From Leptolinea sp. UBA5203 (GTDB taxonomy: Bacteria > Chloroflexota > Anaerolineae > Anaerolineales > Anaerolineaceae): a DNA stretch of 64,000 bases. The position numbers and the translations under genes are program-made. Numbering within the stretch: the stretch's first letter is position 1; each line of letters opens with the position of its first letter. Shown in pieces: positions 53,140 through 62,280 of the stretch. A model generated the notes under the pieces. It ran no database searches, had not been told where the DNA came from, and was given only the letters and a program-made list of their open reading frames with translations. Location: assembly GCA_002412765.1 (NCBI GenBank), contig DHVR01000075.1, forward strand, positions 1-64,000, read 5' to 3'.

Positions 53140-53790
53140 CTAATTCTTTTTCGGGGAATGGTACACGTCGTAAATTTCCTGTACCTGTTCAGGGGTTAAC
53201 CCTTCCGGCTGCCGTCCCGTTTGTAAAGCCAGGTGATAAATTTGGGCGCCGGTTTCAATTTCATAGGCCGTTTGATAGGCTTTCTCCAGCGTCAGGCCAA
53301 AAGTAACCAGACCGTGGTTTTTCATCATTACGCCTTTCAGCCCAGGGCGTTGTCTAAATTGTTCCACCACAACCTCCCCAACAGCATCCGTTCCTGGGCA
53401 GCGGTAAGCAGCCACCGGAATTGGTCCGCCGGCGCTCATCACCTCAATGGAAATGACGGGTAATTCCATATTCACGGATGAAAAGGCTGTCGCGTACATG
53501 GAATGGGTGTGAACCACCGCGTTCACTTCCGGCTTTGAACGGTAAATGGCGGTATGCAGCGCTTTTTCTGAAGACGGCTGATAACTTCCGGAGAGTTTCT
53601 GATTATGCAGATCCATGAGGACCATGTCCTCTGCTTTCAATACATCATAGCCCACACCAGATGGCGTAATAACAATGGTTCCATCCTCAAGACGTACACT
53701 GATATTCCCTGCGGATAAGCGTATTAAATTAATGGAAACTAGTTTTTGCACTGTCTCCAATATTTGTTGGCAAGCATCACGATATTGCAT
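53140..53790 (-). CDS. Class II aldolase (fuculose-phosphate aldolase-like)
   Basis: The ATG at 53790 follows GAGGA at a good distance; longer frames add 35 residues of no aldolase character. The 216-residue enzyme matches L-fuculose-1-phosphate aldolase in size and landmarks: RLSAGNISVRL (phosphate loop), ITPSGVGYD, catalytic E75 in SSEKALHTAIY, zinc ligands H94 and H96 in VVHTHSMYAT, and H159 in KNHGLVTFG. Such enzymes cleave ketose-1-phosphates to DHAP and an aldehyde; fuculose, rhamnulose or ribulose phosphate are all possible. No kinase or isomerase is adjacent; a xylulokinase lies 8.5 kb away. Confidence 0.88.
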   Translation of the reverse strand: MQYRDACQQILETVQKLVSINLIRLSAGNISVRLEDGTIVITPSGVGYDVLKAEDMVLMDLHNQKLSGSYQPSSEKALHTAIYRSKPEVNAVVHTHSMYATAFSSVNMELPVISIEVMSAGGPIPVAAYRCPGTDAVGEVVVEQFRQRPGLKGVMMKNHGLVTFGLTLEKAYQTAYEIETGAQIYHLALQTGRQPEGLTPEQVQEIYDVYHSPKKN

Positions 53791-53923
53791 TGCTTCCTCA
53801 CATATATTCATTTTTGTTTCAATCATATGCCAGGTGATGGAATTAATCAACCATTTTGTACTGGGTTGATTTTTAACCCAGTAAAACCCAAACACTATTT
53901 CGTAACCCTTATATTAATCTGGT

Positions 53924-53951
53924 TTGTGTAACATATAATGCATGCTATACT
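53924..53951 (+). promoter_or_regulatory. Promoter of the membrane glycosyltransferase gene
   Basis: TTGTGT (53924-53929) and an extended -10 TGC-TATACT (-10 at 53946-53951) are separated by 16 bases. The ATG lies about 55 bases downstream, with GGGCGG nearby. Confidence 0.45.
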
Positions 53952-54014
53952 ACTAACTATTAAGGTTTCCTAAGATTCAATTTGTATTAAATTCAAAAAG
54001 GGCGGTGTTCTCCT

Positions 54015-55304
54015 ATGAAAATTGAAAATTCAAAAATGAAAACTAATAACTGGATTTGGATTCGCTATCTAGTGATTTTCAGTATCTTCTTATTTTCATC
54101 TATTTGGAAGTTGGGCGAAATCCCATATCACCAAGATGAAAGTGCTTGGATTTATATGAGCCGAAACTATGAAACTCTTCTACAGCATAATTTTCAGGAT
54201 TCAATTTGGAAAGAATCTTTTTGGACATTAACCCAACCCCCAGTGGCTGGATATATTATTGGCATCGGGCGAAATCTGGGTGGCATACCAGCCGACCAGG
54301 TTTGTCAACCTTATGATTTCTTTGTTTCCCAGCAAGAAAATATTGCCAATGGGGCTATTCCTAAGCCAGATCTACTTTGGTGGTCCAGGTTTCCTATGGC
54401 TATCCTGACCTCGATTAGTTTAATGATACTTTTTCTGATGATAGAACATGGTTTTGGATTGACTTCTAGCATGGTATTTTTCTTGATGACTTTACTAAAT
54501 AAATACCTTTTTTATTGTTTGCGATTAGCGCTAGGGGAATCGTCACTTTTATTTTTTCTTTGTTTGGCGATGGTGTTTGCCAGTCTAGCTTATCACACCT
54601 GGCAAAACAAAACTCTCCCGGAGAGAAAAAGAGAGATGAAAACCATTATATATTTCCTAATCATGAGTGTAATGATTGGACTATCTACCGCGAGTAAACT
54701 AAACGGCGGATTCGCAGTCATTGCCGGAATTGCTCTTTCTACGTTTATCGGATTTTCTGAACTTGAAAAAACTCGCCGATCCCGGTTTATATGGGGATTT
54801 CCTATCTTAATCAGTATAGTTTCATTTTTTACATTTTTCGTCGTGAATCCATTTTTATATGCCAGCCCCTTTGTAAATTCCCTTAAACTGGTCATGTTCC
54901 GGAATTTGGAAATAGGGATACAACGATCGACATTTTCTGAGTATCAAATATCAGGCATTACCCAACATATCCAAATTGATTTTCAGAGAATTTTGCAGGA
55001 TTATGCATCTTTTCATTTTCCAGGAGCCTGGGTACTAAATTCATTCCTTTTTTGTGCCGGATTGATTATTCTGATCAGAGGGTATAAAAAATATAAATCG
55101 CGATCAAAGTCATGGATTCTTGTACTTTTCGGCATTATCGTTTCTTTGCCATCTCTCTTTACACCACTCGATTATCCACGCTACTTTTTATTCCCGGTGA
55201 TCTTCAGCCTGATGCTGAGCTCCATAGGGATGTCCTACTTCATAAATCAAATCATCCTCAAATGGAAGAAAAATGGCTCAGAAGATATTTCTTCTGAGCC
55301 ATAA
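54015..55304 (+). CDS. GT-C / PMT-like membrane glycosyltransferase
   Basis: A 429-residue, AT-rich gene product with about nine membrane helices. The first large loop carries HQDESAWIYMSRNYE (about residues 43-57), matching the acidic D-E motif with which GT-C enzymes bind metal and the lipid-phosphate sugar, followed by TQPPVAGYIIGIGR as in protein O-mannosyltransferases. It should move a sugar from a polyprenyl-phosphate carrier on the outer side of the membrane. Acceptor and sugar are unknown. Codon use is much more AT-rich than in the flanking gltBD and carAB, which is compatible with acquisition. A hairpin is built into its last codons. Confidence 0.7.
   Translation: MKIENSKMKTNNWIWIRYLVIFSIFLFSSIWKLGEIPYHQDESAWIYMSRNYETLLQHNFQDSIWKESFWTLTQPPVAGYIIGIGRNLGGIPADQVCQPYDFFVSQQENIANGAIPKPDLLWWSRFPMAILTSISLMILFLMIEHGFGLTSSMVFFLMTLLNKYLFYCLRLALGESSLLFFLCLAMVFASLAYHTWQNKTLPERKREMKTIIYFLIMSVMIGLSTASKLNGGFAVIAGIALSTFIGFSELEKTRRSRFIWGFPILISIVSFFTFFVVNPFLYASPFVNSLKLVMFRNLEIGIQRSTFSEYQISGITQHIQIDFQRILQDYASFHFPGAWVLNSFLFCAGLIILIRGYKKYKSRSKSWILVLFGIIVSLPSLFTPLDYPRYFLFPVIFSLMLSSIGMSYFINQIILKWKKNGSEDISSEP
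55273..55302 (+). terminator. 13-bp hairpin within the last codons of the glycosyltransferase
   Basis: ATGGCTCAGAAGA pairs perfectly with TCTTCTGAGCCAT around a four-base loop and encodes the final nine codons. The TAA immediately follows. There is little T-run, so termination may be partial. Confidence 0.7.
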
Positions 55305-55311
55305 CCCCAAA

Positions 55312-55340
55312 TTCGGTCCGCTCCCCAGCGGAAAACCGAA
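55312..55340 (-). terminator. Hairpin behind gltD
   Basis: TTCGGT/ACCGAA with an inner CCGCT/AGCGG stem lies a few bases after the gltD stop on the minus strand, followed by a short TTT. It is probably the terminator of gltBD. Confidence 0.6.
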
Positions 55341-55343
55341 GGT

Positions 55344-56825
55344 CTAAGCTTCTTTCATCAGATAGTGGTCCACTTCCTGAGCAGCGCCGCGTCCCTCCTG
55401 AATCGCCCACACCACCAGGCTCTGACCCCTGCGCATATCTCCGGCGGCGTAAACACCCGGTAGATTGGTGGCATATTTTCCAAGGGACGTTTTTATTCGA
55501 CTATCCACCTCACGGGAGATTCCCAATTGATTCAACAACTGATCTTCCGGTCCAAGAAAACCCATCGCCAATAGTACCAGATCAGCAGGCAGGCTGATTT
55601 CAGAACCGGGAATTTCCTCGGGCTGCATCCTTCCCTGATCATCAGGCTTCCATTCCACCTGCACGGTCAATACTTCCGTGATCTGTCCTTCTGCGCCGCC
55701 CACGAATTTCTTCGTTAGCCTGTTAAACATCCGAGGATCTTCACCAAAAATGGTGGCGGCTTCTTCCTGACCATAATCCAGACGATTGATGCGAGGCCAC
55801 TCCGGCCAGGGATTTCCCTCCGGACGTTCCGCTGGAGATTGTGGCAATATTTCCAATTGGGTCACACTCTGACAGCCATGCCGCAGACTGGTGGCAACAC
55901 AATCGGTGCCGGTATCCCCACCGCCGATTACAACGACCCTTTTCCCGCGCGCAGAGATGGTAATAGGTTCTTCATCCAGTAAACTGCCGCCGATCAGATT
56001 GCGCGTATTGCCGCGCAAAAACTCCATGGCAAAGTGGATTCCCTTCAGTTCACGACCTTCAATCTGCAAGTCACGCGGACGGGTGGCCCCGCCGCACAAC
56101 ACCACGGCATCATGCTCTGCCAGTAATTGATCCCCCGGATAATCCACCCCCACTTCCGTGTGCGTGATAAATTTGATCCCTTCGGCGGTCATCAAATCGA
56201 TGCGCCGGTTCACCACATGTTTTTCCAATTTCATATTGGGGATGCCGTACATCAATAATCCGCCGGGGCGTTCAGCGCGTTCATAAACCGTCACGGCATG
56301 GCCAGCCTGATTGAGGCAGTCCGCACAGGCCAGTCCCGCCGGACCTGAACCAATCACCGCCACGCGTTTTCCAGTCTGGAAAGCAGGTCTGTGGGGCTTT
56401 ATCCAACCTTGACGGAAACCCTTTTCAATAATAGCAAGTTCAATATTCTTTATCGTTACCGCATCGCCATGCAATCCCGCTGTACAGGACCCTTCACAGG
56501 GTGCAGGGCACACTCTGCCAGTAAACTCCGGAAAATTATTGGTGAAGAGCAGTCGTTTTAGCCCTTCCTTCCATAAATCCCGATAAATCAAATCATTCCA
56601 TTCCGGGATCAAATTATGGATGGGACAGCCGGAAGTCATGCCGTGCATAAACTGCCCGGTATGGCAAAATGGAATCCCGCAATCCATACAGCGAGCACCC
56701 TGTTGACGTAATTTTTCTTCCGAGAAAGGACGGTGAAACTCCTTCCAGTGCAGGATTCTTTCTACCGCGGCCAGATCAGCCGGGACTTCCCTTCCATACT
56801 CCATAAAAGCGCCTGGTTTTCCCAT
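55344..56825 (-). CDS. gltD: Glutamate synthase (NADPH) small subunit
   Basis: A 493-residue Fe-S flavoprotein. The N-terminal cysteines (CMDCGIPFC, SGCPIHN, CPAPCEGSC) bind the two [4Fe-4S] clusters. FAD binds at AVIGSGPAGLACADCLNQAG (about 151-170) and NADPH at VVVIGGGDTGTDC (about 290-302). The end CGGATRPRDL and the final AAGDMRRGQSLVVWAI complete the GltD pattern. It oxidises NADPH and passes electrons to GltB. The gene lies 49 bases after gltB, in the same operon. Confidence 0.95.
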   Translation of the reverse strand: MGKPGAFMEYGREVPADLAAVERILHWKEFHRPFSEEKLRQQGARCMDCGIPFCHTGQFMHGMTSGCPIHNLIPEWNDLIYRDLWKEGLKRLLFTNNFPEFTGRVCPAPCEGSCTAGLHGDAVTIKNIELAIIEKGFRQGWIKPHRPAFQTGKRVAVIGSGPAGLACADCLNQAGHAVTVYERAERPGGLLMYGIPNMKLEKHVVNRRIDLMTAEGIKFITHTEVGVDYPGDQLLAEHDAVVLCGGATRPRDLQIEGRELKGIHFAMEFLRGNTRNLIGGSLLDEEPITISARGKRVVVIGGGDTGTDCVATSLRHGCQSVTQLEILPQSPAERPEGNPWPEWPRINRLDYGQEEAATIFGEDPRMFNRLTKKFVGGAEGQITEVLTVQVEWKPDDQGRMQPEEIPGSEISLPADLVLLAMGFLGPEDQLLNQLGISREVDSRIKTSLGKYATNLPGVYAAGDMRRGQSLVVWAIQEGRGAAQEVDHYLMKEA

Positions 56826-56874
56826 ACAATCACCTGTTAAGTCCTTTCACCTGTGTCTAATCACCGGGAATCAA

Positions 56875-59800
56875 TCAATTTCCGCTGCTGCGTACCAAAT
56901 CATCCTGATTCAAAGTAAACGCAGCCATGGCAACGGCTTCAGCATTGATGCGATTTTGTTCCGCCGCCTGTTCAGCTTGCCGTACCCGTTTATAGTCCTT
57001 GGGCATCACCTGCACAAACCGGGGTAAGTACTCCAGCCAATCCGAGAGAATGCGATACGCCAGAAAACTGTTGGTATATTGGGCATGTTTTTTGATCATC
57101 TCACGAACCAAGTCAATTTCGTCGGCATCCTGCAAGGCCTCCATATGAACCATTTCCAGATTACAGCGGCTGGAAAAATCATCTTTCCAGTCCAGCACAT
57201 AGGCAATCCCACCGGACATACCGGCAGCAAAGTTCCTACCCGTGCGTCCCAGGACCACTACCCGTCCGCCGGTCATATATTCGCAGCCGTGGTCGCCCAC
57301 CCCTTCGATCACTGCCGAAACACCGCTGTTGCGCACACAAAACCGCTCGCCGGCCATCCCGCGGATATAGGCTTCTCCCGAAGTAGCCCCATAGAAAGCA
57401 GCATTTCCGATAATAATATTTTCTTCCGGCGCAAAAGTGGAACCCTCCGGTGGATAAACGATGATCTTGCCGCCGGATAAGCCTTTGCCAATGGCATCAT
57501 TGGAATCTCCTTCCAACGCCAGGGTCAATCCGGGCGGAATGAAAGCCCCAAAACTTTGCCCGGCTGAACCATAAAAGCGCAGTTGGATGGTATCCTCGGG
57601 CAATCCTTGCGAGCCGTATCGACGGGTAATTTCGCTGCCCACCTGGGTGCCCACCGTGCGATGGATATTGCGAATCGGCAGGCTGGCGCTTACCAATTGC
57701 CCGGTTTCCAAAGCGGGTTGGCATACTTTAAATAATAATTGTGAATCCAGGGATTCCTTCAAGGAATGATCCTGGGTAATGGTGCAGCGCCGTTCGTGCG
57801 CTTCCGTTACCTTGGGTTGGGAAAGCAAAGCCGATAAATCGACTTTCTGGGCTTTCCAATGGGCTATCGCCTGGCGGGTTTCCAAGCGGTCGCTGCGCCC
57901 AATCATTTCGTCCACCGAACGAAAACCTAGTTGTGCCATAATCTCACGCAGATCGGCAGCGATAAACATCATAAAATTAATCACATGCTGCGGATCACCG
58001 GCGAAATTTTTGCGTAATTCAGGATTTTGTGTGGCAATGCCTGTTGGGCAGGTATCCTGATGACAGACCCGCATCATCACACAGCCCATGGCCACCAATG
58101 GACCGGTGGCGAAGCCAAATTCTTCCGCACCCAATAAGGCGGCGATGGCCACATCCCGACCCGTTTTTAATTGTCCGTCCGTCTCCACGACAATCCGGCT
58201 GCGTAAATTATTCAGCACCAAGGTTTGATGTGTCTCAGCCAGCCCCAGTTCCCAAGGAAGGCCGGAATGGTAAATTCCGGTTTGAGGGGATGCTCCGGTA
58301 CCGCCGTCATGTCCGCTAATCAAAACCACATCCGCGTGCGCTTTAGCCACCCCCACAGCCACCGTTCCAACCCCAACTTCGGAGACCAGTTTGACATTGA
58401 TGCGTGCCTGCGAATTGGCATTTTTTAAATCATGAATCAGTTGGGCCAGGTCTTCAATGGAATATATGTCATGATGCGGGGGAGGGGAAATCAACCCCAC
58501 CCCGGGCGTGGAATGGCGCACCTTGGCGATCCAGGGGTAAACCTTACCGCCCGGCAACTGCCCGCCTTCACCTGGTTTGGCACCCTGGGCCATCTTGATC
58601 TGCAATTCCCTCGCATTCACCAGGTATTCACTGGTCACCCCAAAACGTGCCGATGCCACCTGTTTGATGGCACTGCTGCGATTATCTCCGCAGGCATCCG
58701 GGAGGTAACGATCAGGGTCTTCTCCGCCTTCACCGGAGTTGCTCTTGCCGCCCAGGCGGTTCATGGCAATCGCCATGGTTTCATGGGCTTCCTGACTGAT
58801 GGAGCCATAAGACATGGCGCCGGTTTTGAAACGCTTGACAATGGATTCCACCGGCTCCACTTCATCCAGTGGAATAGGCGTATCAGTGAGTTTAAAATCC
58901 ATCAAGCCGCGCAGGGTAACCAATTGAGTGGATTGATCATTGATCAATTGGGTGTATTGTTTGAAGAGGCTATAATCTCCATTCCGGCAGGCTTGCTGTA
59001 AAAGATAAATGGATTGGGGATTGAATAAATGGGCCTCCCCATCCGAGCGCCATTGATAGGTTCCACCCGAAGGCAAAGTAGGACGATTCATCGGACGCTT
59101 TGGAAAAGCCTGGGCATGACGCATGGCGGCTTCCCGTGAGATTTCCGGCATGGCAATTCCGCCAATCCGCGTGGGGGTTCCGGTGAAGTATTTGTCCACA
59201 AAGGATTGTTCCAATCCCACGGCTTCAAAGATTTGTGAGCCGCAATAACTCTGCATGGTAGAGATGCCCATCTTGGAGAGCACCTTGACCACCCCCTTAA
59301 CCACGGCCTTGGAATAATTGGCGGCCGCCTGGGGATAATCCACCCCGGTGATTAATCCCTGATTGATCATTTCCTCGATGGAAGCGAATGCCAGGTATGG
59401 ATTGACAGCCACTACGCCATACCCAATTAACATGGCGAAATGATGGACTTCACGCGGTTCTGCAGATTCCACCACCAGGCCAATATGAGTACGGGTAGCC
59501 TTCCGAATTAAATGATGGTGTAGACCTGCAACCGCCAATAAGGTGGGGATTGGGGCATGCTCTTGATCAATACCGCGGTCACTCAAGATAAGAATATTCG
59601 CTTCATCCTCTGCGATAATTTGGTCAACCTTATCATACAGATCCTGCAAGGCTTGTTCCAACCCAGCGCCGTCTTCATTGGGATTAAAGAGGATGGGAAG
59701 GGTTACTGTTCTGAAATAGAGGCGGTTAAGATGCCGCAGTTTTTCCAGCTCTTCATTGGTCAGGATGGGGATTTTCAGTTTGATCTGACGGCAATTTTCA

Positions 59801-61545
59801 GGACGCGACTCCAGCAGGTTTTGTTCTGAACCAATCATCACTTCCGTGGCGGTGATGATCTCTTCCCGAATGGCATCAATCGGCGGGTTGGTTACCTGCG
59901 CAAACAACTGTTTGAAATAGTTATAGAGTAATTGGGGTTTATCCGAGAGCACCGCCAACGGAGTATCGTTACCCATGGAACCCAATGGTTCTAGGGCATT
60001 TTCTGCCATGGGTGCCAGGATTTTTCTCAAATCTTCGTAAGTGTAGCCAAATCCCAATTGATATTGCAAAACTTTCTTTTTGCGGTCTTCCCCTTCCAGA
60101 TCCTTGCCAATGCCGCTTAAAGGCGGCATGGTAGGATTCGGCAAATCTTCCAGCTTGATCATAAATTCGTTCAACCAGCGCCGATACGGCCGGGCTGAGG
60201 CGATTTCATGTTTTATTTCTTCATCTTCAATCAGCCGGCCTTCCTCGGTATCAATCCACAGCATGCGCCCAGGTTCCAGGCGGCCCTTATGCACAATCTG
60301 TTCCGGGGGGATATCCAAAACTCCCACTTCAGAAGCCAGGATCACCCGATTGTCGGTGGTGATATAGTAACGAGAGGGACGAAGCCCATTGCGATCCAGT
60401 GTTGCGCCAATGCCCCTGCCGTCTGTGAAAATCATGGAAGCCGGGCCATCCCACGGCTCAATCAGCGTGCTGTGATATTCATAAAAATCATGTTTTTCGA
60501 TGCTCATGGTTTCATGCTTGGACCACGGCTCCGGGATCATCATCATCATGGCATGCGGCAGAGAACGTCCAGCTAAAACCAATAACTCCAAAACATTATC
60601 AAACATTCCGGAATCCGAGGTGTTAGGGTCAATCACCGGCAGGATTTTCGGTAGATCGCGGGAAAACAACGCCGATTGAAAGCGGGATTGTTCGGCGTGC
60701 AGCCAGTTGACATTTCCACGCAGGGTGTTGATTTCCCCATTATGCGCCAGGTAGCGGTAAGGATGCGCCCGATCCCAGGAGGGGAAGGTATTGGTACTGA
60801 AGCGGGAGTGGACCATTGCCAGGCAGCTTTTCACCAGCGGATTGGAAAGATCCGGGTAAAACCCGCGTAATTGATTCGGGGTTAGCATCCCCTTATACAC
60901 CAGGGTTTTAAAGGACAGGCTGCAAATATAAAACTGTTTTGCCTCATGCTGCTCCATGGCGCGGATCTGGTGTTCGGCCCGTTTTCGGATGACATACAGC
61001 TTGCGTTCAAAGGACATGCGGTCTTTGATCAGCGGATGCCGTTCCAGAAATACCTGACGGATTACAGGCTGAGCCTCTCTGGCGGTGGTACCCAATGCTG
61101 AGTCATCTGTGGGCACATCCCGCCATCCCAGGATATTTTGTCCTTCTTCTTCAGCAATCTGAGCCAGGAGCTGTTCACAAATGCTGCGCAGGGCTTCATC
61201 TCTGGGTAAATAAACCATGCCGACAGCATAATAACGAGGATCTGGTAGATCAAACCCCAAACTGGCACATTCTAAAAGGAATAATTCATGGGGAATTTGG
61301 ATCAAAATGCCGGCACCATCACCGGAGTTACTTTCACTGCCGCTGGCGCCGCGATGAGCCAGACTTTCCAGAATCGTCAATGCCTGTTCAATAATGGTAT
61401 GAGCAGAATGACCATCAATATTCACCACAAATCCAGCACCGCAGGCATCGTGCTCATAGCTGGGATCATATAAACCCTGTTTGGGAGGTAAGCCAAATGG
61501 ACAAGACAAATTTGTCTCTTGCATGTTTTCCTCACTTTGATCCAT
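56875..61545 (-). CDS. gltB: Glutamate synthase (NADPH) large subunit
   Basis: A 1556-residue subunit. The first 34 residues form a propeptide; cleavage exposes C35 (HDACGAGFV), the amidotransferase nucleophile. The glutaminase domain (about 35-430), central domain (about 480-760), FMN/2-oxoglutarate synthase domain (about 820-1200) and GXGXG helix domain (about 1270-1460) follow. The [3Fe-4S] cysteines are in GCVMMRVCHQDTCPTG. It makes two glutamates from glutamine and 2-oxoglutarate with electrons from GltD. A candidate extended -10 promoter at 61741-61746 leaves a leader of about 190 bases. Confidence 0.97.
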   Translation of the reverse strand: MDQSEENMQETNLSCPFGLPPKQGLYDPSYEHDACGAGFVVNIDGHSAHTIIEQALTILESLAHRGASGSESNSGDGAGILIQIPHELFLLECASLGFDLPDPRYYAVGMVYLPRDEALRSICEQLLAQIAEEEGQNILGWRDVPTDDSALGTTAREAQPVIRQVFLERHPLIKDRMSFERKLYVIRKRAEHQIRAMEQHEAKQFYICSLSFKTLVYKGMLTPNQLRGFYPDLSNPLVKSCLAMVHSRFSTNTFPSWDRAHPYRYLAHNGEINTLRGNVNWLHAEQSRFQSALFSRDLPKILPVIDPNTSDSGMFDNVLELLVLAGRSLPHAMMMMIPEPWSKHETMSIEKHDFYEYHSTLIEPWDGPASMIFTDGRGIGATLDRNGLRPSRYYITTDNRVILASEVGVLDIPPEQIVHKGRLEPGRMLWIDTEEGRLIEDEEIKHEIASARPYRRWLNEFMIKLEDLPNPTMPPLSGIGKDLEGEDRKKKVLQYQLGFGYTYEDLRKILAPMAENALEPLGSMGNDTPLAVLSDKPQLLYNYFKQLFAQVTNPPIDAIREEIITATEVMIGSEQNLLESRPENCRQIKLKIPILTNEELEKLRHLNRLYFRTVTLPILFNPNEDGAGLEQALQDLYDKVDQIIAEDEANILILSDRGIDQEHAPIPTLLAVAGLHHHLIRKATRTHIGLVVESAEPREVHHFAMLIGYGVVAVNPYLAFASIEEMINQGLITGVDYPQAAANYSKAVVKGVVKVLSKMGISTMQSYCGSQIFEAVGLEQSFVDKYFTGTPTRIGGIAMPEISREAAMRHAQAFPKRPMNRPTLPSGGTYQWRSDGEAHLFNPQSIYLLQQACRNGDYSLFKQYTQLINDQSTQLVTLRGLMDFKLTDTPIPLDEVEPVESIVKRFKTGAMSYGSISQEAHETMAIAMNRLGGKSNSGEGGEDPDRYLPDACGDNRSSAIKQVASARFGVTSEYLVNARELQIKMAQGAKPGEGGQLPGGKVYPWIAKVRHSTPGVGLISPPPHHDIYSIEDLAQLIHDLKNANSQARINVKLVSEVGVGTVAVGVAKAHADVVLISGHDGGTGASPQTGIYHSGLPWELGLAETHQTLVLNNLRSRIVVETDGQLKTGRDVAIAALLGAEEFGFATGPLVAMGCVMMRVCHQDTCPTGIATQNPELRKNFAGDPQHVINFMMFIAADLREIMAQLGFRSVDEMIGRSDRLETRQAIAHWKAQKVDLSALLSQPKVTEAHERRCTITQDHSLKESLDSQLLFKVCQPALETGQLVSASLPIRNIHRTVGTQVGSEITRRYGSQGLPEDTIQLRFYGSAGQSFGAFIPPGLTLALEGDSNDAIGKGLSGGKIIVYPPEGSTFAPEENIIIGNAAFYGATSGEAYIRGMAGERFCVRNSGVSAVIEGVGDHGCEYMTGGRVVVLGRTGRNFAAGMSGGIAYVLDWKDDFSSRCNLEMVHMEALQDADEIDLVREMIKKHAQYTNSFLAYRILSDWLEYLPRFVQVMPKDYKRVRQAEQAAEQNRINAEAVAMAAFTLNQDDLVRSSGN

Positions 61546-61740
61546 GATGGATTCTGGAATGAAAAGAGGGTGATAATACGTTGATAGATCAGCAACGTAA
61601 AATGGCTGTAAGGGGTTCAGGATTACTGGCTTGAAAGAAATAATGATGGGAACCGCTGATTATCCCGTAAATCAAAAGCTATAATTGCAATGATGCAACT
61701 TGTCTAAACCACTAAGATTCCCCTACCAGATAATCTGGAC

Positions 61741-61746
61741 ATTATA
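61741..61746 (-). promoter_or_regulatory. Candidate extended -10 box of gltBD
   Basis: On the minus strand the sequence reads ATGC-TATAAT, an extended -10 pattern. No strong -35 hexamer is found at 16-18 bases, and the distance to the gltB ATG is about 190 bases. Confidence 0.4.
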
Positions 61747-61977
61747 GCATAAGTTAATGTTCCATTCTGAGAAAATATCTCAATTCCTCAGATGATTAAC
61801 TTGTCATCACCCTTTTAGCCAATATTCATGGTAACGTTACCGAAGAATAATGACAAGTTGGTACCCGTTCTCATCCTTTAATGCGATAGTGACTAATCCA
61901 TGCATTTATCACCCTTACCGCCACGGTAGGTGATCTGCACATCAGCCGGAAGATTGTTAAGTAATTATAGGAAACAC

Positions 61978-62023
61978 CCCAAACCTGTAGGGAAGCAACA
62001 TGCCGCTTCCCTACAGGTTTGGG
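61978..62023. repeat. Perfect 19-bp palindrome (REP/MITE-like)
   Basis: CCCAAACCTGTAGGGAAGC and its exact complement flank the loop AACATGCC. The stem is far longer than a terminator needs, no T-run follows, and it lies about 430 bases from gltB and 260 bases from xylB, so it is more likely a dispersed repeat than a regulatory site. Confidence 0.65.
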
Positions 62024-62163
62024 CGTCGTTTATCAGAAGAATATTTCCAATCGTGGGAGTAGGTGGGAATAAACAGGTTACCCTTTTATCTTCGGAGGAA
62101 TCATTAAAAAGTAAAAACGATTTTGGTTTTGGTTATGGTTGCTTCTTCTTCAGGTACCTTAAA

Positions 62164-62206
62164 GAAGAAATCCCCAAAAATCTGGAGAGAGAGTGGGGAT
62201 TTCTTC
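62164..62206 (-). terminator. Terminator hairpin of the xylB operon
   Basis: GAAGAAATCCCC and GGGGATTTCTTC form a 12-bp stem with a 19-base loop about 75 bases after the xylB stop, followed by a short TTT on the minus strand. Confidence 0.65.
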
Positions 62207-62280
62207 ATAAGAAGAGAGAGAAGCAGAGTCTAAGATCCACCTGGAAAGAAATGGATGCGGAAACCTCAAATTATGGGTGT

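Larger units (their letters stand above)
61546..62280. other. Intergenic region between gltB and xylB
   Basis: Gene-free. It holds the gltB leader and promoter, the long palindrome at 61978-62023 and the xylB terminator. A 126-codon open frame spanning 61930-62310 runs across the palindrome and terminator and has no protein-like pattern, so it was not called. Confidence 0.55.

Noticed and set aside
53791..53895. Longer start for the class II aldolase
   Set aside because: The added residues include a Trp/Tyr-rich leader without family similarity; GAGGA before 53790 sets the start.
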